Shown: one piece after another, positions 44,461 to 56,484 of the stretch
How positions within the stretch are numbered: the first letter of the stretch is position 1
Layout of the letters: each line of letters opens with the position of its first letter
Source: Echiichthys vipera
Lineage: Eukaryota > Chordata > Actinopteri > Perciformes > Trachinidae
NCBI GenBank assembly: GCA_963691815.1
Contig: OY829645.1
Location: 18,176,672 to 18,240,671 of the forward strand
Direction: 5' to 3'
Length of the DNA stretch: 64,000 nt
Made by a program: the position numbers and the translations under genes
The notes under the pieces: generated by a model
Told to the model about the DNA's origin: nothing
The model's database searches: none
Seen by the model: only the letters and a program-made list of their open reading frames with translations

Positions 44461-46595
44461 TTAAAGCTGCAAGCAGCGATGAACAGGCCCTCGCACCCCA
44501 TGCATGTCGGGGAGGTGGCTGATCTTTGAAGGCAGCACCCTCCCTAGATGCAAAAAGCTCTAATTAGCATGTCAATGTCACACTCGTCTGGCCTGCCTGA
44601 ATGACACAAACAACCATTGGATGAAACCACAGAAGCTCGAGTCACCTGTGATTGGACAGCAAACCCCTTACTCATTGGTCAGCCTTGGGGCATATTATTA
44701 TTAATAATAATAATCATCATAATAACAGCACTAATAAGGATACTACCACTACTACTGCAAATAATAATAATAATGATAATAATAAAAAAGCTACAAGCTG
44801 CGATGAACGGGCCCTCGCACCCGGTGCATGTCGGGGAGGGGGCTGGTCACCGGCAATCACGGCAGTATGCTTTAGATATTGAGAATGTCATGTTAATCTG
44901 ATTCATTATGTCATTAAAGTATGATTTCCTGTTGCCAGTAGGTGGCGCTGTGTCTGTTAGTCGATATTGGCATGTAGTTGTCCTCAGGCCTTGACTCTAA
45001 TCGTCTATGGGAAATGTGGTGCAGTTTGGACAATGTATGCTAGAGTAAGAGCAACTTCCTGTTTATGGCAGGCGGGACAAAATGGATACACAAAACATGC
45101 ATCATGTTTCCCTACATCAAGTGTAGAACCCACAATATAAGTTTCATGTAAACTAGTGGATATTTGTAATTTTTCCTGTTGCCAGTAGGGGGCGCTATGC
45201 TTATGACAAAATATTGAGATGCAGATGTGTTCAGGCCTGGACTGTTATGAATCATGAGAAATTTGGGGCATACTGGACATTGTAGGTTAAAGCCACTTCC
45301 TGTTTCACGGCGAAGGATGGTCGCCACGACAATAGAATTTGATGAAAAGCCAAAAGCTACATGATCAAGCATGATGAAGGTCTTAAGTATGCGCTGACAT
45401 CCTGTCGCCAGTAGGGGGCGCTATGACAATGATTCAAAATTGTCCTACATACATGTTTAGGACGGGTGTTTTATCAAAAATGTTAAGTTTGGAAAAGACG
45501 GGAAATCAGACTTATATGGCATGCGTATAACCCTGGTTAGATATAAGATATTTGAATTATAAACACTAAAATATCATAGTGGAAAAACCAATTCATGAAA
45601 TATAATGTTTTGTTTATGATTGAAAAACTGATGTTCGCTTAAAAAAAGAAAACTAGAACTGTAATAAAAATAAGCTATTTAGAGTTTAATTTGTAAGAGC
45701 TAGGATGGAGAGGTTCCTTCATCCAACCGGAGAGAAGCTCCCGCCCATTGACCTAAGCGGACCAGGAGAGAGAGATACGATACACACATTTTGGGACGGT
45801 GAAACAGTAAAATAAAACGTGGCTAAAACTCAGAGGAAACTGTGGGAGAAATCCCCCGGACGACCTGGACCTGTGTGAGCGCAGTTGGAGGAGCCCCTTG
45901 GGAGGAAAAATGCATCGGTGAGCAACCGGTTTGAAATGCTAAATCGCTAATGCTAATAACGAAACGAGCTCACCGTTAGCATACGAGCTAACTGTTAGCT
46001 CAGTTCGCTAAAGCTAATAGCGAAACGTCGGAGCGCTAGCTCCTGGTGCTCATTAGCATCAGGGCAGACACTAGATAATGCTGAAGCATTAATCTGACAT
46101 TTTCAAGACTTTCATTTTCTATTTTGTTATTTTTTATGCACACTGAGCTGTATTATGTGTGTTTAGAACTTTATCTGTGAACTTTAAGCACATTTAGCCA
46201 CAATTAACCAACTGTGTACATTAGATATTTTTCTTTCTTAGTGGCTTTTTTTTCTTTTTTTATATAGGCTACTTACCGGGTAAGAGTTTTAATTGTGTCG
46301 TCTTCCCCATACTTTAATAAATGTTAGCATCATTGTTCTTAAAGAATACACTGTTTGTGTGTCTGTGCTATCAGTTGATCAATCCTGGGCTCCGTAGTCG
46401 ATCTTGAAGCTTCTGATATCCCTGGCCAATGAACCTAGTTACAATTGTTCTTTCTTCAAAGGGTAATGTGCTACATAATGATTCAGATTTAAATGAAATT
46501 CTCAATATCTAAAGCACACTGTTGCGTGGCCACCAGCCACCTCCCCGACATGCACCGGGTGCGAGGGCCCGTTCATTGATGCTTGCAGCATTAAT
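44461..46595. mobile_element. 2.1-kb non-autonomous element with inverted ends
   Basis: The left end reads taaagctgcaagcagcgatg, then gccctcgcacc and catgtcggggaggtggctg. The right end, complemented, reads taatgctgcaagcatcaatg, gggccctcgcacc and catgtcggggaggtggctgg. An extra internal copy of the left end begins near 44788 after an AAT run. The interior repeats cctgttgccagtagg(t/g)ggcgct at about 44930, 45178 and 45403. I recognise this as a very abundant fish repeat; no protein is encoded. The part 45700-46430 differs from the typical interior and may be a further insertion. Confidence 0.7.
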
Positions 46596-46739
46596 TTATC
46601 TTTTCTTTTTTAATTTCTCTATTTTTCCAGTCCAAGTAAAATAATATTTGGTTTGAACGTCATGGTAATGTCATTTAAAACTTAAATGAAAATGTGATAA
46701 TCCACTGGTTTCATTTACAGTGTTTTTGTCTAACCCTTA

Positions 46740-47513
46740 AGGTGTGTTTACACTGGGCCACGACAGACTCGACAAAATGCTTGAAATGCAAGTAATCATG
46801 TCGCATGATCATATTTATCATTATATGATCAAGCGACACGTTTGGAGCGACAGGCAGTTAGCGAGTAGCCGCCTTAAGCTCGGCCATGTTGTGCTAAATG
46901 AGTAGTTATGCTAGTGCTAACCAGGTCTGAATGCTTCTAAAAGAACAGGAATGAGCTCTCAAATGAAATGTGTGGCTCTTAAAAGAGCTGTTAAGTGTGA
47001 ACAGACCTTCCATGATATAACCTCCAATGCCGGACCAGGTGCCGACCTTTCTCTTCAGGGAACGGGTCTATGGTAGATCACACCGAGATACGCCTCACTC
47101 TGTTGTGACGCCTTTCTTCTTCTTCTTCTGGATTTCTGGTAGACTAAATGCTTACAGGCACGTTGCTGCCATCCACAGGTCAGTTATATCCAATATTTTA
47201 TTATATCCATAGGAACAGTCCGGTTTCCCTGATGCAGTCAGGACTGCGACAATGCAGAGGCTTTGGTGATCCCCTGGATGTATTCACGGAGAACTTCATG
47301 ACGCTTACCGAAATCTCAACACTAACTGGCTGTCGCGCCTGGAAAGTTCGATATTTTCAACTTGCCCATTGGACGAGTTTGAAGCAACATCTCATCCATC
47401 TTGTCGCGCAAAACGCGGCTAACTTGTCACGCATCTTGAAGTCGCGTCTGTACCATTGACTCTGTATGTAATCCTGTTGCGTTGCGTCTGTTGCCCCCGG
47501 TGTGAATGCACCT
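46740..47513. mobile_element. MITE with TTA target duplication
   Basis: Ends AGGTGTGTTTACACTGGG (46740) and, complemented, AGGTGCATTCACACCGGG (47513). Each is flanked by TTA (46737-46739 and 47514-47516). A 3-bp TTA duplication suits the PIF/Harbinger group. No transposase. Several short frames inside are not supported. Confidence 0.75.
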
Positions 47514-47779
47514 TTACAGGGTCAGTGGGTATGTATTCCACATTTGCAGTGTAGCAGACAACTCATTTGAGGCTGTCCCTTTTGTTACATTAGAGTTTGC
47601 CTCTACAGCATCCCTGTCACTTTATATAAAGGATAACATCTAACTGAGGCTAGGATAGCTAATGTGGAGTACCTCAGTACTGCTCTTGACATGCGGCTTG
47701 TGTGGGTTCTGTGAAGTGCAGCTTTAGATGAAATATGAAAAAAATATTTTCAGACAATTTTCACATGCAACAATTTAAG

Positions 47780-48340
47780 GATGAGCGAGTACAGCATTAT
47801 CTGTATCTGTTAACCATATGAATTATCTGTATCCGTACTCGGAGAGAGCGGGGCCGAACCCTGGAATGGCCAGAGTTTAACCTGGATGTGGGTCGGGTTA
47901 TCTTGACATGGGCGGGGTTTTAACAGGTATGTTATTTTAAGCATGCATTAATATGGGTTGATCAGAAATTGTTCTATTTATTGCTGATTAGAACTACTAC
48001 TTACAGGTAAGAATCAGCATTGATATTTAAATAAATGGTTTTGATTACAATAGAAAAACTATTTACAGAACAAGTTTTGCAACAATGAATATAACACATG
48101 CAGTTGCAATTATGAAGTAAAATGTAATGAATGAGAGTTTTCATACTCAACCTCATCAGTCATTTTTTGGGGTTCTTTTTTTATTTTTTTTATTTCCACA
48201 CCAGGTCTGTGTGACTGAGTAAAAGAGAGGTAGAGCCACCATGTGCTTAGCGACCAAGCGCGACACTTCAGCACACGCCTGTTTGTGTAGCGGTCCTGTG
48301 CCTGGGAGCACATTTGCCCATTCACTCCCATACATGCGGG
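47780..48340. repeat. Fragments of a dispersed fish repeat
   Basis: Segments such as gagcgagtacagcattatctgt, attatctgtatccgtactcgg and gggcggggttttaacagg, and later gaggtagagccaccatgtgct, look like pieces of a known multicopy element. I cannot set its class or ends. Confidence 0.35.
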
Positions 48341-50786
48341 GAAGAGGAGATTACCTCTGAAAAATGTTCTTGGATACCAATCAAAAGGCTCATAATTATC
48401 TTGAGACCCTCTACTAAAAAAATGTATGTGGGCATAATTTTAGACCCTACCAAAATAGAGTTATTGGCAGGAGAAGGAGGGTGCGTGGCTATAAAGAGCC
48501 ATAGTAAAACAAGTTGCTCCGGCAGATTAGGTCCCGTCTCCGTACAGCCCAGTGCAAGGCTCCAGCAGAGCAGTGGCGAACTTAGCCATTTGGGGGCTCC
48601 AGGCGAACAGAGATTTGGGGGCCCCTGCATCTACTGGTCGGATGTACCTTATATCGCATAATGAGATACTCCATACAAGAAATGAACAAAAGTCACTATC
48701 CTTCTTTCATGCAACAGTTAATTATGTCATACAGGGCCGTGGGTGATATGCATTACACAAGAAATGACCATTAGTTATATTAATGTAATATTTAACTGAA
48801 TGTGAATGAACATATTCTTAAAACATTGAAAACAGGTTTCCAGCAAGTCACAGCAGGGAATTGGACAGGGCATGGTGGTCTGTCTTGTGTCACCTGCAAA
48901 GTGAGAATAGCATACTATGTTTTCCTTTGTTTGAATTCAATTTTTTTCAAATCAGTCATCACAGTTCATGTAGGTAATGATGATAGCATACAATATGATA
49001 GCAAAAAAGAAATAGAAAAAGTAGAAAACAATCAAACAGAAAAAAAACTCTGAAATAACAACAAAATAAACATGAAATGAAAAAGTGGCAGACATTGAAT
49101 TCTGTCATAACAGGTGTTTAAGTAAATAGTTCAGAGTAGATGTTAGATATTAGCTCAGAGTAGATATTAGCTATAGAGATTACTTTCTTATTTGTTACAA
49201 ATTCAAGAGACTGAAGGTACATATAATACAAAAAATAGCAATAGTACACAAGTTCCTATCTTTACATTCCCTATGATTCTATTTGTTGTGCTAAAAAGTA
49301 TGTAGTGCTCAAGTCTTTCCAGAATGTAATACAGAATGAACAATAGAAAAGACTAATTCAAGATTCTTGTTCTGTCTTACAAAAAGTACATTTGTCATCA
49401 ACAGGCATGAAAGTATGACTGTACGATAAATTTTAAGCAATATTTTCAAGTGTAATTCTCTAACTGTTTGTGATAAAAAAAATTCTGCCAATCAATGCAG
49501 TAAAATTTGCCACAAGGTGTTATTTCAGAAAGCAGAAAGCATTTTCTAATGTGTTTATTTATGCATTTGCTTCTCATAACATCAATGTCATTTATATAAA
49601 GTGAACATGTAAATACAGGAGTGACTGTTGATTAAGTACAACATACCAAGAGAATGGCACACAACACAATATTATTACACAACATATTACACTGACTGTT
49701 AACCTAATTTTTCATCATTTACTTCTTCAGTCTCTCTGTTTCTTTGCCTGTCTCATCTTACTGGGCTGTTCTCTTCCTCACTTGTTTCTGAATGATTTTG
49801 TGTTCCTCTGTCCTGTCTCTGTGCTTGTTTTTCTCCTCTCTCTCAGTTTGTCTTCATCTCTGAGCTGTCATCCGTGACAGCTTCACCTGTATCATTACCT
49901 GGTGAACGCAAACGGTGTAGGTGGCAGCTTTGTTCTGCTGCCATTGCGGTTCCTGTAAAAAAGCTTCATAGCTTTGGCAGCTTTGACATAAACTCGTGCC
50001 TTTGGTCCCTCTTCTTCTTTTTCTGTGACCCGCTTTGGTATATGCGCTTCATTTCTGGCTTGGTTTATCTCCTCTCTCTCTTACTGCTATTTACTGTTTT
50101 GAATTTTACACCGTGATCATTTCCGCAGACGTGCAGCGAGATGCGTCACATGGAATAGTTCATCTAGTGCTGACTGATGGAGGGTGCACAGTTTGCAGAA
50201 AGACTGTCAAAACACGAGTAATCGATCAAATTAGACATCTCGACAATATTATTGTCGAGATTATTATTAAGAGATTTTTATAAAAACAATAAATATGGGA
50301 GCAAAAAAACATAAACCTCTGCGACAGAGACACAACGCTCGGGCATGGATTCAGAAATGCAAAGATTTCTATATCCAGTAAGTTCTCCCACATTCAAGAG
50401 AACCAAAACAGAGATAAAAAATATCTGTCCACATGAAACTGCAAAATCCACCTCAAAAAATCTCATGCACATGCCAAAGCAGTAGGTGGCAATAGCACTC
50501 CTAATAGGAAGGCCATTTTAGCCATCACAAGGCTGGAAAAAAAATTATTATCTTAATAGATCACACTGACGTCTCTGTTGCTGGATTAGGTTGAGTTTCA
50601 TGAGCCACAACTGCAGTTAAGGTAAACCGTGCAGATGAACACACAGTTTCAAAAATACCTGCGTTTGCGTGGACAGCTCCTTAGCGTTGAAGGTCCAACT
50701 GTCAAATCGTTAAGTGAATGAGGGGTAGTTTGGCTCTCTGGCACACTTTGTTCAGACTACAGCCAAAAGTGGTTGCTTATATGTAA
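48341..50786. other. Unassigned stretch
   Basis: No gene recognised. A short phrase near 48573 (cagtggcgaacttagccattt) resembles a dispersed repeat end. An AT-rich interval with pyrimidine runs follows (49700-49860). The palindrome cgacaatattattgtcg lies at 50239-50255. Confidence 0.35.
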
Positions 50787-51240
50787 TTAGGGCCCAAGCA
50801 CGAAAGTGCCAGGGGCCGAAACAGTCCCTGTCACTGAAAGTGCGAGGAAACCTATTGTTTTTGATGAAATTATTATTATTATACTGCGCCATTGCATTTT
50901 TGCGGTCTTAGGGTGCACGTAGGCTCACAGAAATTGGCACACAGTTCAGAAGAAAATTGCTAAGTTCAAAATTCATTGGGGTCGGGTGTGGCAAGCGGGC
51001 TCCAAAGCGCCCCCAAATGCACGCCATGGTTATTTTGATGTTTACAAAATTTTGTGAGATCATTGCTCTCATTCGGCCTTTAGGATGCACAAAAAATGCA
51101 CAAAACTGTGGACACATGTTCAGACCAATTATGTTCTTGATTTGATGTTATAATTTGACTTGGGTGTGGCACATCCGGTCTATAGCACCCCTTAATTACT
51201 TTGAGCACTTGAGCACATTTTTAGCGCACTTCTGTCATTA
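50787..51240. repeat. Dispersed non-autonomous repeat fragment
   Basis: Starts ttagggcccaagcacgaaagtgc, followed by gaaattattattattata, cattttt and ggtcgggtgtggcaagcggg, the layout of a common fish non-coding repeat that begins TTAGGGCCCGAGCAC. The right end is not visible. No coding sequence. Confidence 0.55.
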
Positions 51241-52313
51241 CATCTACCATAAATATTTTCAAGAAATTCTCTTGTAACTTAACAGGAGCCCTCTTAAGGC
51301 ATCAACTCTTAAAAATTAAATAAAATGCCACATTCAAAAAGCTGATGACAGTCATATTTGATGTAATCATCTGCCCCCACAAAAAAAGGCTACTTTTGTT
51401 TGCGCTTCAAGCACCGTGCAGCAGGGGCAAGTCTGCAGATCCTCATCCATTGCCTGCAACACAGGGTGCATACTAATATTATCTAATCCAGCCATTTAAC
51501 CAGCACCCCTCAATGACTTATCCAAGGTGACGAATAGACCCATGCGTACATGTCAAAAGTTGTTTTATTGAACAGACAGCACTTTATCTGTGATATTCAC
51601 ATTTAAAATGTATGGATGAATTAATGAGTCTCCATGTAGTAGATTTCTCTACTGGGAGGTGTTTTAAGCATACATCTTGTTTCCCATAGGGAAGTAGACT
51701 CAGTCTTTCATGCCTCCGAGCCATACTACATGTATTAGCCTATATGTAATGTCAGGCAGATGGAGATAGAACATATATCACTCCATGAATAGGTGTTTTC
51801 CACTATCCTCCACAATGTCTTGTCCCGGTTGGATCAATTGTCCTCTAAATCGTGATTGGAATTCAACTCAGGGTTGACAGAGTACCAGACACATCAAGGG
51901 CAAGGGGTAGTGCTGTCTTACTGTGTTTCAATTTTTTTTCCTTCAGCTTCTGTGCTTTTTAGTACAGTTACTCTGAGAGTCAACTTTTTGTTGTTTTGGA
52001 CTCAGTTTCTGGGATACGATTTTTTTGTGTGAACACTAAATTGATTTTTACACTCTCTCTTCATACTTTATTGACTTTTAAAACAAGTGGCTCTACAGAC
52101 ATGAGCTACCAAACAACAATGACCCATTACTTGAAGTGGCATTCACTATACAATAGTAATGCTAATTAAACTGCAGTAAATATGACTAAGGAAAAGTTTT
52201 GTCTCTCATTGTGTTGACAAACGTTTGCTGCAATTTTGGTAATAAGACCTTGGGACTCTGAATTGCCTAATTTAACATTGTTTTGCCTTAGCCTCTGAAG
52301 AATTAAAAATCAA
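51241..52313. other. Unassigned stretch
   Basis: No gene or recognised repeat. Confidence 0.4.
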
Positions 52314-52990
52314 TGTGTGAAGTATAATAATCATGTGTTAGCGTGTGTATTAGTAATGATTAATGAGAGTGTGATAATAAGACGCAATAAGTATAATCAT
52401 TTAAGAATGTGATAGTATATGCCTCTGCTATTATTTGACCAGGCTCAAGCTTTTCTGCTCTGTCTGCACAAAAACTTTGTCAGTCAAGGTCACAAAGACA
52501 ATGAACTAGCCATGTTGCAAATATGCACCTGGCAACTAGGTTGAGATTAGACGAGGGAGGACGAGTGCTGTGCTTTTTCACAAATAAAGAAGAAGACTCC
52601 TGTGGACACAGAGGGTACCCCTACGCAGGGAGGAAGATGGAGGCTGGAGGACTGCTACTTCTGAAATAAACATATGCACGCACAAGCGGACACATAGCCA
52701 CGCCTTTGTAACAAGTTTATATGCTGGAGTAATTAGAATAGAGATCAGAAACTTCTTGCCTCTGGTCACGGGTACTGTGTTGTACACAGATGCTCTAGAT
52801 AGAGATTAGAACATTTCTCCAGACGTCTGTATCATCCGATGTCCATCCTGCTAATAAATGCCTGCTGGCGCACTAAACTACCAATGACTCTGCTGACTCC
52901 AGAAAGCCTCCTGTAGAATTTGAATTACGCAATATATACTCTGTGAGGTCCTTCTGATTTGACTAACGTATTGTGTGTAAAATTCCTACA
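52314..52990 (+). repeat. Candidate solo LTR
   Basis: 677 bp beginning TGTGTGAAG and ending TTCCTACA, with polyadenylation-type aataaa signals near 52583 and 52855 and a pyrimidine-poor, gene-less body. No neighbouring retroviral protein exists, so a solo LTR is the best reading. The flanks do not show a clear target duplication, which weakens the call. Confidence 0.4.
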
Positions 52991-53785
52991 CCTCACACTA
53001 GACATCACATGTTCCTGCATTAATGAGGGATAAGCCAATCTAGGTGTGATCATTGTTCAGTGGCTGAACAATGTACACGTCCTTTAATTAGAAAGGATAT
53101 CCTGTTTAATAAAAACAAATAGTAATATACTGAAGGGCAACACAAGAACACACCGCTGGTCACCGCTGTCACCTTACAGCTATGCCATTTCTTGGACTAA
53201 AATAACATCCTGGAGCAGGCAACCAGCAGAGCTAGCTCCAGCTCACCGCCTACAAACAGTAGCTTCATATTTACCCAGGGAAAGTGATATGAGAATGGTA
53301 CCAATCTTCTCGTCAAACTCTCAGCCACAAAGCCTGTAAGTATACACACATTTCCCCAAAATATTGGTTTAAATGATTTTGTTTTGTCATTTCATTCACT
53401 CAGTTAATTGTTATATTGTATGATACACGCAAATGCCCTAACCTCTTCTATCAATGCAAAGCAATACCCTCCAGGTCTGACAGCTGATGATATTGCAGCA
53501 ATGTAATCTCATCAACAGGCTTATTAGATATCTTACGAAAAGACGACCAGAAGTTGACCTCAATGGTTAAGTTTCGTGACGGTTAGGGTTAGGCATAAAA
53601 AATGATTTGGCTAGGATTAGAAAAAAGGTTGTGGTTTGGCTTTGTAATTTCGGACACAAACTCCAGTCGCCCAGGTGAAAGTCTTGTGTTTTGGGACCCA
53701 CCCACCAACCTGTCTGGCCTCCCTAAACAGAGCTCCTACTTTTAATATGTGAAATACACACACATTGAGTTCTAGTCATAAATAC
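52991..53785. other. Unassigned stretch
   Basis: No gene. A ggttagggttaggc phrase at 53582 resembles a dispersed repeat, not a telomeric array. Confidence 0.35.
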
Positions 53786-53878
53786 AGTGCCTATAGAAAG
53801 TCATGATACTCTTTTGAAAAAGGCACTTTTTGATAATACATAAACAAAACATTTCTGAAAATGAATAAAAAATGTGGC
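53786..53878 (+). repeat. Terminal fragment of a DNA-transposon repeat
   Basis: tacagtgcctatagaaagtc followed by ttttgaaaaaggcactttttga resembles the terminal segment of a multicopy fish DNA transposon family beginning CAGTGCCT. It is cut off at 53878 by Penelope sequence, so Penelope may have inserted into it. Confidence 0.5.
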
Positions 53879-53898
53879 AGTCGTTGGTTTCGACTTCG

Positions 53899-54786
53899 TT
53901 AGTGCTCTATTGAGTCTGTATGACAGTCGTTGGGGTTACAGGAGGCCATTTGCGAACAGTTGTTCTTTGAGGTTAGATTGTTGAATCTCCTGGGAAGGGA
54001 TGAAAGGGCAGCATTGTAAATTGGAGATAAGTGGTGTCTCAGACCTCCTCCTCTGTTTAGCGATGGTTTCTCTACTTTTACATAGATGGCTTCTTTTACT
54101 CCTCTTTCAAACCATCTGTCCTCTCTGTCAAATATTTGGACATTGTTGTCATCAAAGGAGTGGGCTTTCTCCTTGAGGTGTAAGTGGACAGCGGAGTCCA
54201 GGCCTGAGGAGTTAGCTCTCCTGTGTTGGGCCATGCGTTTATGCATTGGTTGTTTTGTTTCTCCAATGTAAAGATCTTTGCATTCCTTGTTGCATTGGAC
54301 AGCATAAACCAAATTGCTTTTGTGGGTGTGTGATGTTCTGTCCTTGGGATGTACTAGTATCTGTCTGAGTGTGTTACTGGGTTTGAAATACACAGGGATG
54401 CAGTGTTTGTTGAAGATCTTCCTGCGTTTCTCTGATACCTCAGCCACATATGGGATGAATATGTTGTTTCTCTTGTTTTCTTTTTCTTTCTCAACCACTT
54501 TGGTTTTCTTTCTGGAAGCAGCTGCCGTTTTCACAAAGTTCCAGCTTGGGTAGCCACAAGTTGTGAGGGCGCCTCTCAGGTGCTTGCGTTCTTCCCCTTG
54601 GGCCTGTGAGCTGGCGGGTACGTTATCAGCTCTGTGTTGCAGTGTTCTGATAACTCCAAGCTTGTGTTCCAGAGGGTGGTGAGAGTCAAACAGTAGATAT
54701 TGATCTGTGTTAGTGGGTTTTCTGTATACCCCAATGTGGAGGCTCCTGTCGTTCTCCATATGGACGTCACAGTCTAAGAAAGGCAA
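53899..54786 (-). CDS. Penelope polyprotein C-terminal part with GIY-YIG endonuclease
   Basis: 295 aa open on the minus strand. Residues 1-110 follow the reverse transcriptase (HMENDRSLHIGVYRKPT, LLFDSHHPLEHKLG), residues 85-105 are lysine-rich, and residues about 165-250 form the GIY-YIG endonuclease: LVYAVQCNKECKDLYIGETK holds the paired motif, with R of MHKRMAQHRR and the later Glu of VKEAIYVKVEKP. This nuclease cuts the insertion target. The reverse transcriptase proper is missing at 54826, so the open frame is a fragment, not a functional gene. It begins in mid-protein; the Met is internal. Confidence 0.85.
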   Translation of the reverse strand: MPFLDCDVHMENDRSLHIGVYRKPTNTDQYLLFDSHHPLEHKLGVIRTLQHRADNVPASSQAQGEERKHLRGALTTCGYPSWNFVKTAAASRKKTKVVEKEKENKRNNIFIPYVAEVSEKRRKIFNKHCIPVYFKPSNTLRQILVHPKDRTSHTHKSNLVYAVQCNKECKDLYIGETKQPMHKRMAQHRRANSSGLDSAVHLHLKEKAHSFDDNNVQIFDREDRWFERGVKEAIYVKVEKPSLNRGGGLRHHLSPIYNAALSSLPRRFNNLTSKNNCSQMASCNPNDCHTDSIEH

Positions 54787-54984
54787 ACTGTTGTCCTTGA
54801 CTTCTTCTCTGGTGAACTTGATGTTTCTGAGACGCCACTTATCTCCAATTTACAATGCTGCCCTTTCATCCCTTCCCAGGAGATTCAACAATCTAACCTC
54901 AAAGAACAACTGTTCACAAACGTAACCCCAACAACTTTCGTTCAGACTCAATAGAGCACTAACAAAGTCGAAACCAACCTCCCA

Positions 54985-55708
54985 ATACTGAACGCCGGAG
55001 GAAGTCTTTTCTTCCGGCGGCCATCAAACTTTATAATTCATCTCCCCCCGGTCAGGTAAGGAACAGTGGAGACACTGTATCCTGAAAATGTCACTTTGTC
55101 ACTTTATACCATCACTGCACCACTTTATTCAGTTGTACTTTATTCAGTTGTACTGTCACTTACTTCAGTAAGTAATGCTGCTATACTACACTGTCACTTT
55201 ATATCACCACTACATCACTTTATTTATTTATTAATGGTTTACTGTAACTATCTGCTGATACACTTACTGTGATTTAGGACATGCTGCTACATTTCACTGT
55301 GGTTTACTGTAACTGACTGAAGTACGAAATGCTGCTACACTCCACTGTGCCATACTGTCACTTAGTTCTGTAGGACATGCTGCTACATTTTTAACATTTT
55401 AACACTTATAACTTATAGCTCCTTCTCACTTATCTAGTTTGTACTTATTTTATTTCAATCTGCTGCTAAACTGCACGCTGCGTATTGCTGTATATTGTAT
55501 ATACCTACGCTTAACCACGACGTCTGTTGCACTCTGTCACACTTGGTTCATTGCTTGATTTATCTGACGTTAGCTTTATTTTGATTTGATTTATGTTTAT
55601 GCTTATTGTTACTCTGATCCTTTTCCGCCTTTGTATCGAAACTGTTGCACAATAATTTCCCTCGGGATAAATAAAGCTTCTTGAATCTTGAATCTTGAAT
55701 CTTGAATC
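54985..55708 (+). mobile_element. CR1/Rex1-like LINE 3' fragment with TTGAATC tail
   Basis: The first codons read ERRRKSFLPAAIKLYNSSP, the C-terminal end of this LINE's ORF2. A long AT-rich 3' UTR with repeated cactttat and ctgctaca phrases follows, then the aataaag signal at 55668 and four ttgaatc repeats to 55708. It is 5'-truncated. It sits inside the plus-strand Penelope piece. Confidence 0.82.
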
Positions 55709-55851
55709 AACGACTGCCACTCTAACAACGGGCATTGGCACTTGGAGCACAAAGGGTTCCAGTGACATCATCGGCCTTGTGAGAGGTTAAATACCTGGTT
55801 AGTATACCAGTTAGTTGCACCAGTCCCAGCCTGGTCAGATGCGTACATGAA

Positions 55852-55894
55852 CTGATGAAGCCTCTTGGATGATAGGTGAAACGTCTTCCTAGAC
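55852..55894 (+). ncRNA. Hammerhead-ribozyme-like motif in the Penelope 3' region
   Basis: CTGATGA (55852-55858) and GAAAC (55878-55882) are the two conserved core boxes of a hammerhead ribozyme. Between them CCTCT and ATAGG could pair as stem II with one mismatch; after GAAAC, GTCT and AGAC can pair as stem III. Penelope elements are reported to carry such ribozymes. The cleavage-site nucleotides after stem III (AAATA instead of a clear GTC-type triplet) look altered and stem I is not obvious, so this copy may be inactive. Confidence 0.6.
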
Positions 55895-56484
55895 AAATAA
55901 CCAGTCCAGTTGCTTTTGACTGAAATTGCTTTGAGGATAACGATGACCTGGACGAATGAGAACATTCACAGGCTTATGAGAATAACACAGAAAACAAATG
56001 GGCATGGTAAAAGCTATGACATGGAAATGCAATTTCTAATCATACCTTTATGGAAAATAAAGTTTAATATCAAATAGCCAGTGGTCACCAGATCTGCTCA
56101 TTAAAGTACTAACAATGCCATCTCACCAACTCAGCTTTGTAGAAGGGTGATCCAAGAGGAAGGAGATGTATTCACAGCTCCAGAGCAGTCGTTCAGGCGT
56201 GCAGAACACCAGGGGCCTCATGTACTAAGACTTGCGTGGATTTCTTACTGAAACATGTCGTACGCTAGAATCCAGAAACTGTCGTACGCACAAAAAAAAT
56301 CTGATGTATCAAAGTGTGCGTACGCATGGATCCAAGCACTTTTCCTTTGTACATCCCAATCAATGTGGAATTGAGCGCACATGTAGAAGTGCTAAACTCC
56401 TCCCTGTCCACGCCCCCATTTAAATATGCAATTTAAATAGGGCCTGCACCGGGGATTCCCTCTCTGCACCATCAGACTTAAACG

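Larger units (their letters stand above)
53880..55975. mobile_element. Penelope-like element copy 2, inverted composite
   Basis: Two Penelope pieces face each other: a minus-strand piece (53880-54826) with an open linker and GIY-YIG endonuclease, and a plus-strand piece (54827 to about 54976 and 55709-55975) with the last codons, 3' UTR and terminus. The plus piece repeats in inverse the C-terminal codons at 53899-54040. A LINE fragment (54985-55708) interrupts it. The right end at 55975 equals the terminus of copy 1 (38764). Penelope elements are known for partial, inverted and tandem copies. Confidence 0.83.

Noticed and set aside
44617..44901. Ile-rich or Asn-rich frame
   Set aside because: Driven by AAT repeats inside the non-autonomous element; the frame spans repeat ends.
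53582..53596. Telomere-like ggttagggttagg
   Set aside because: Only about two units occur, inside a dispersed repeat; not an interstitial telomere array.
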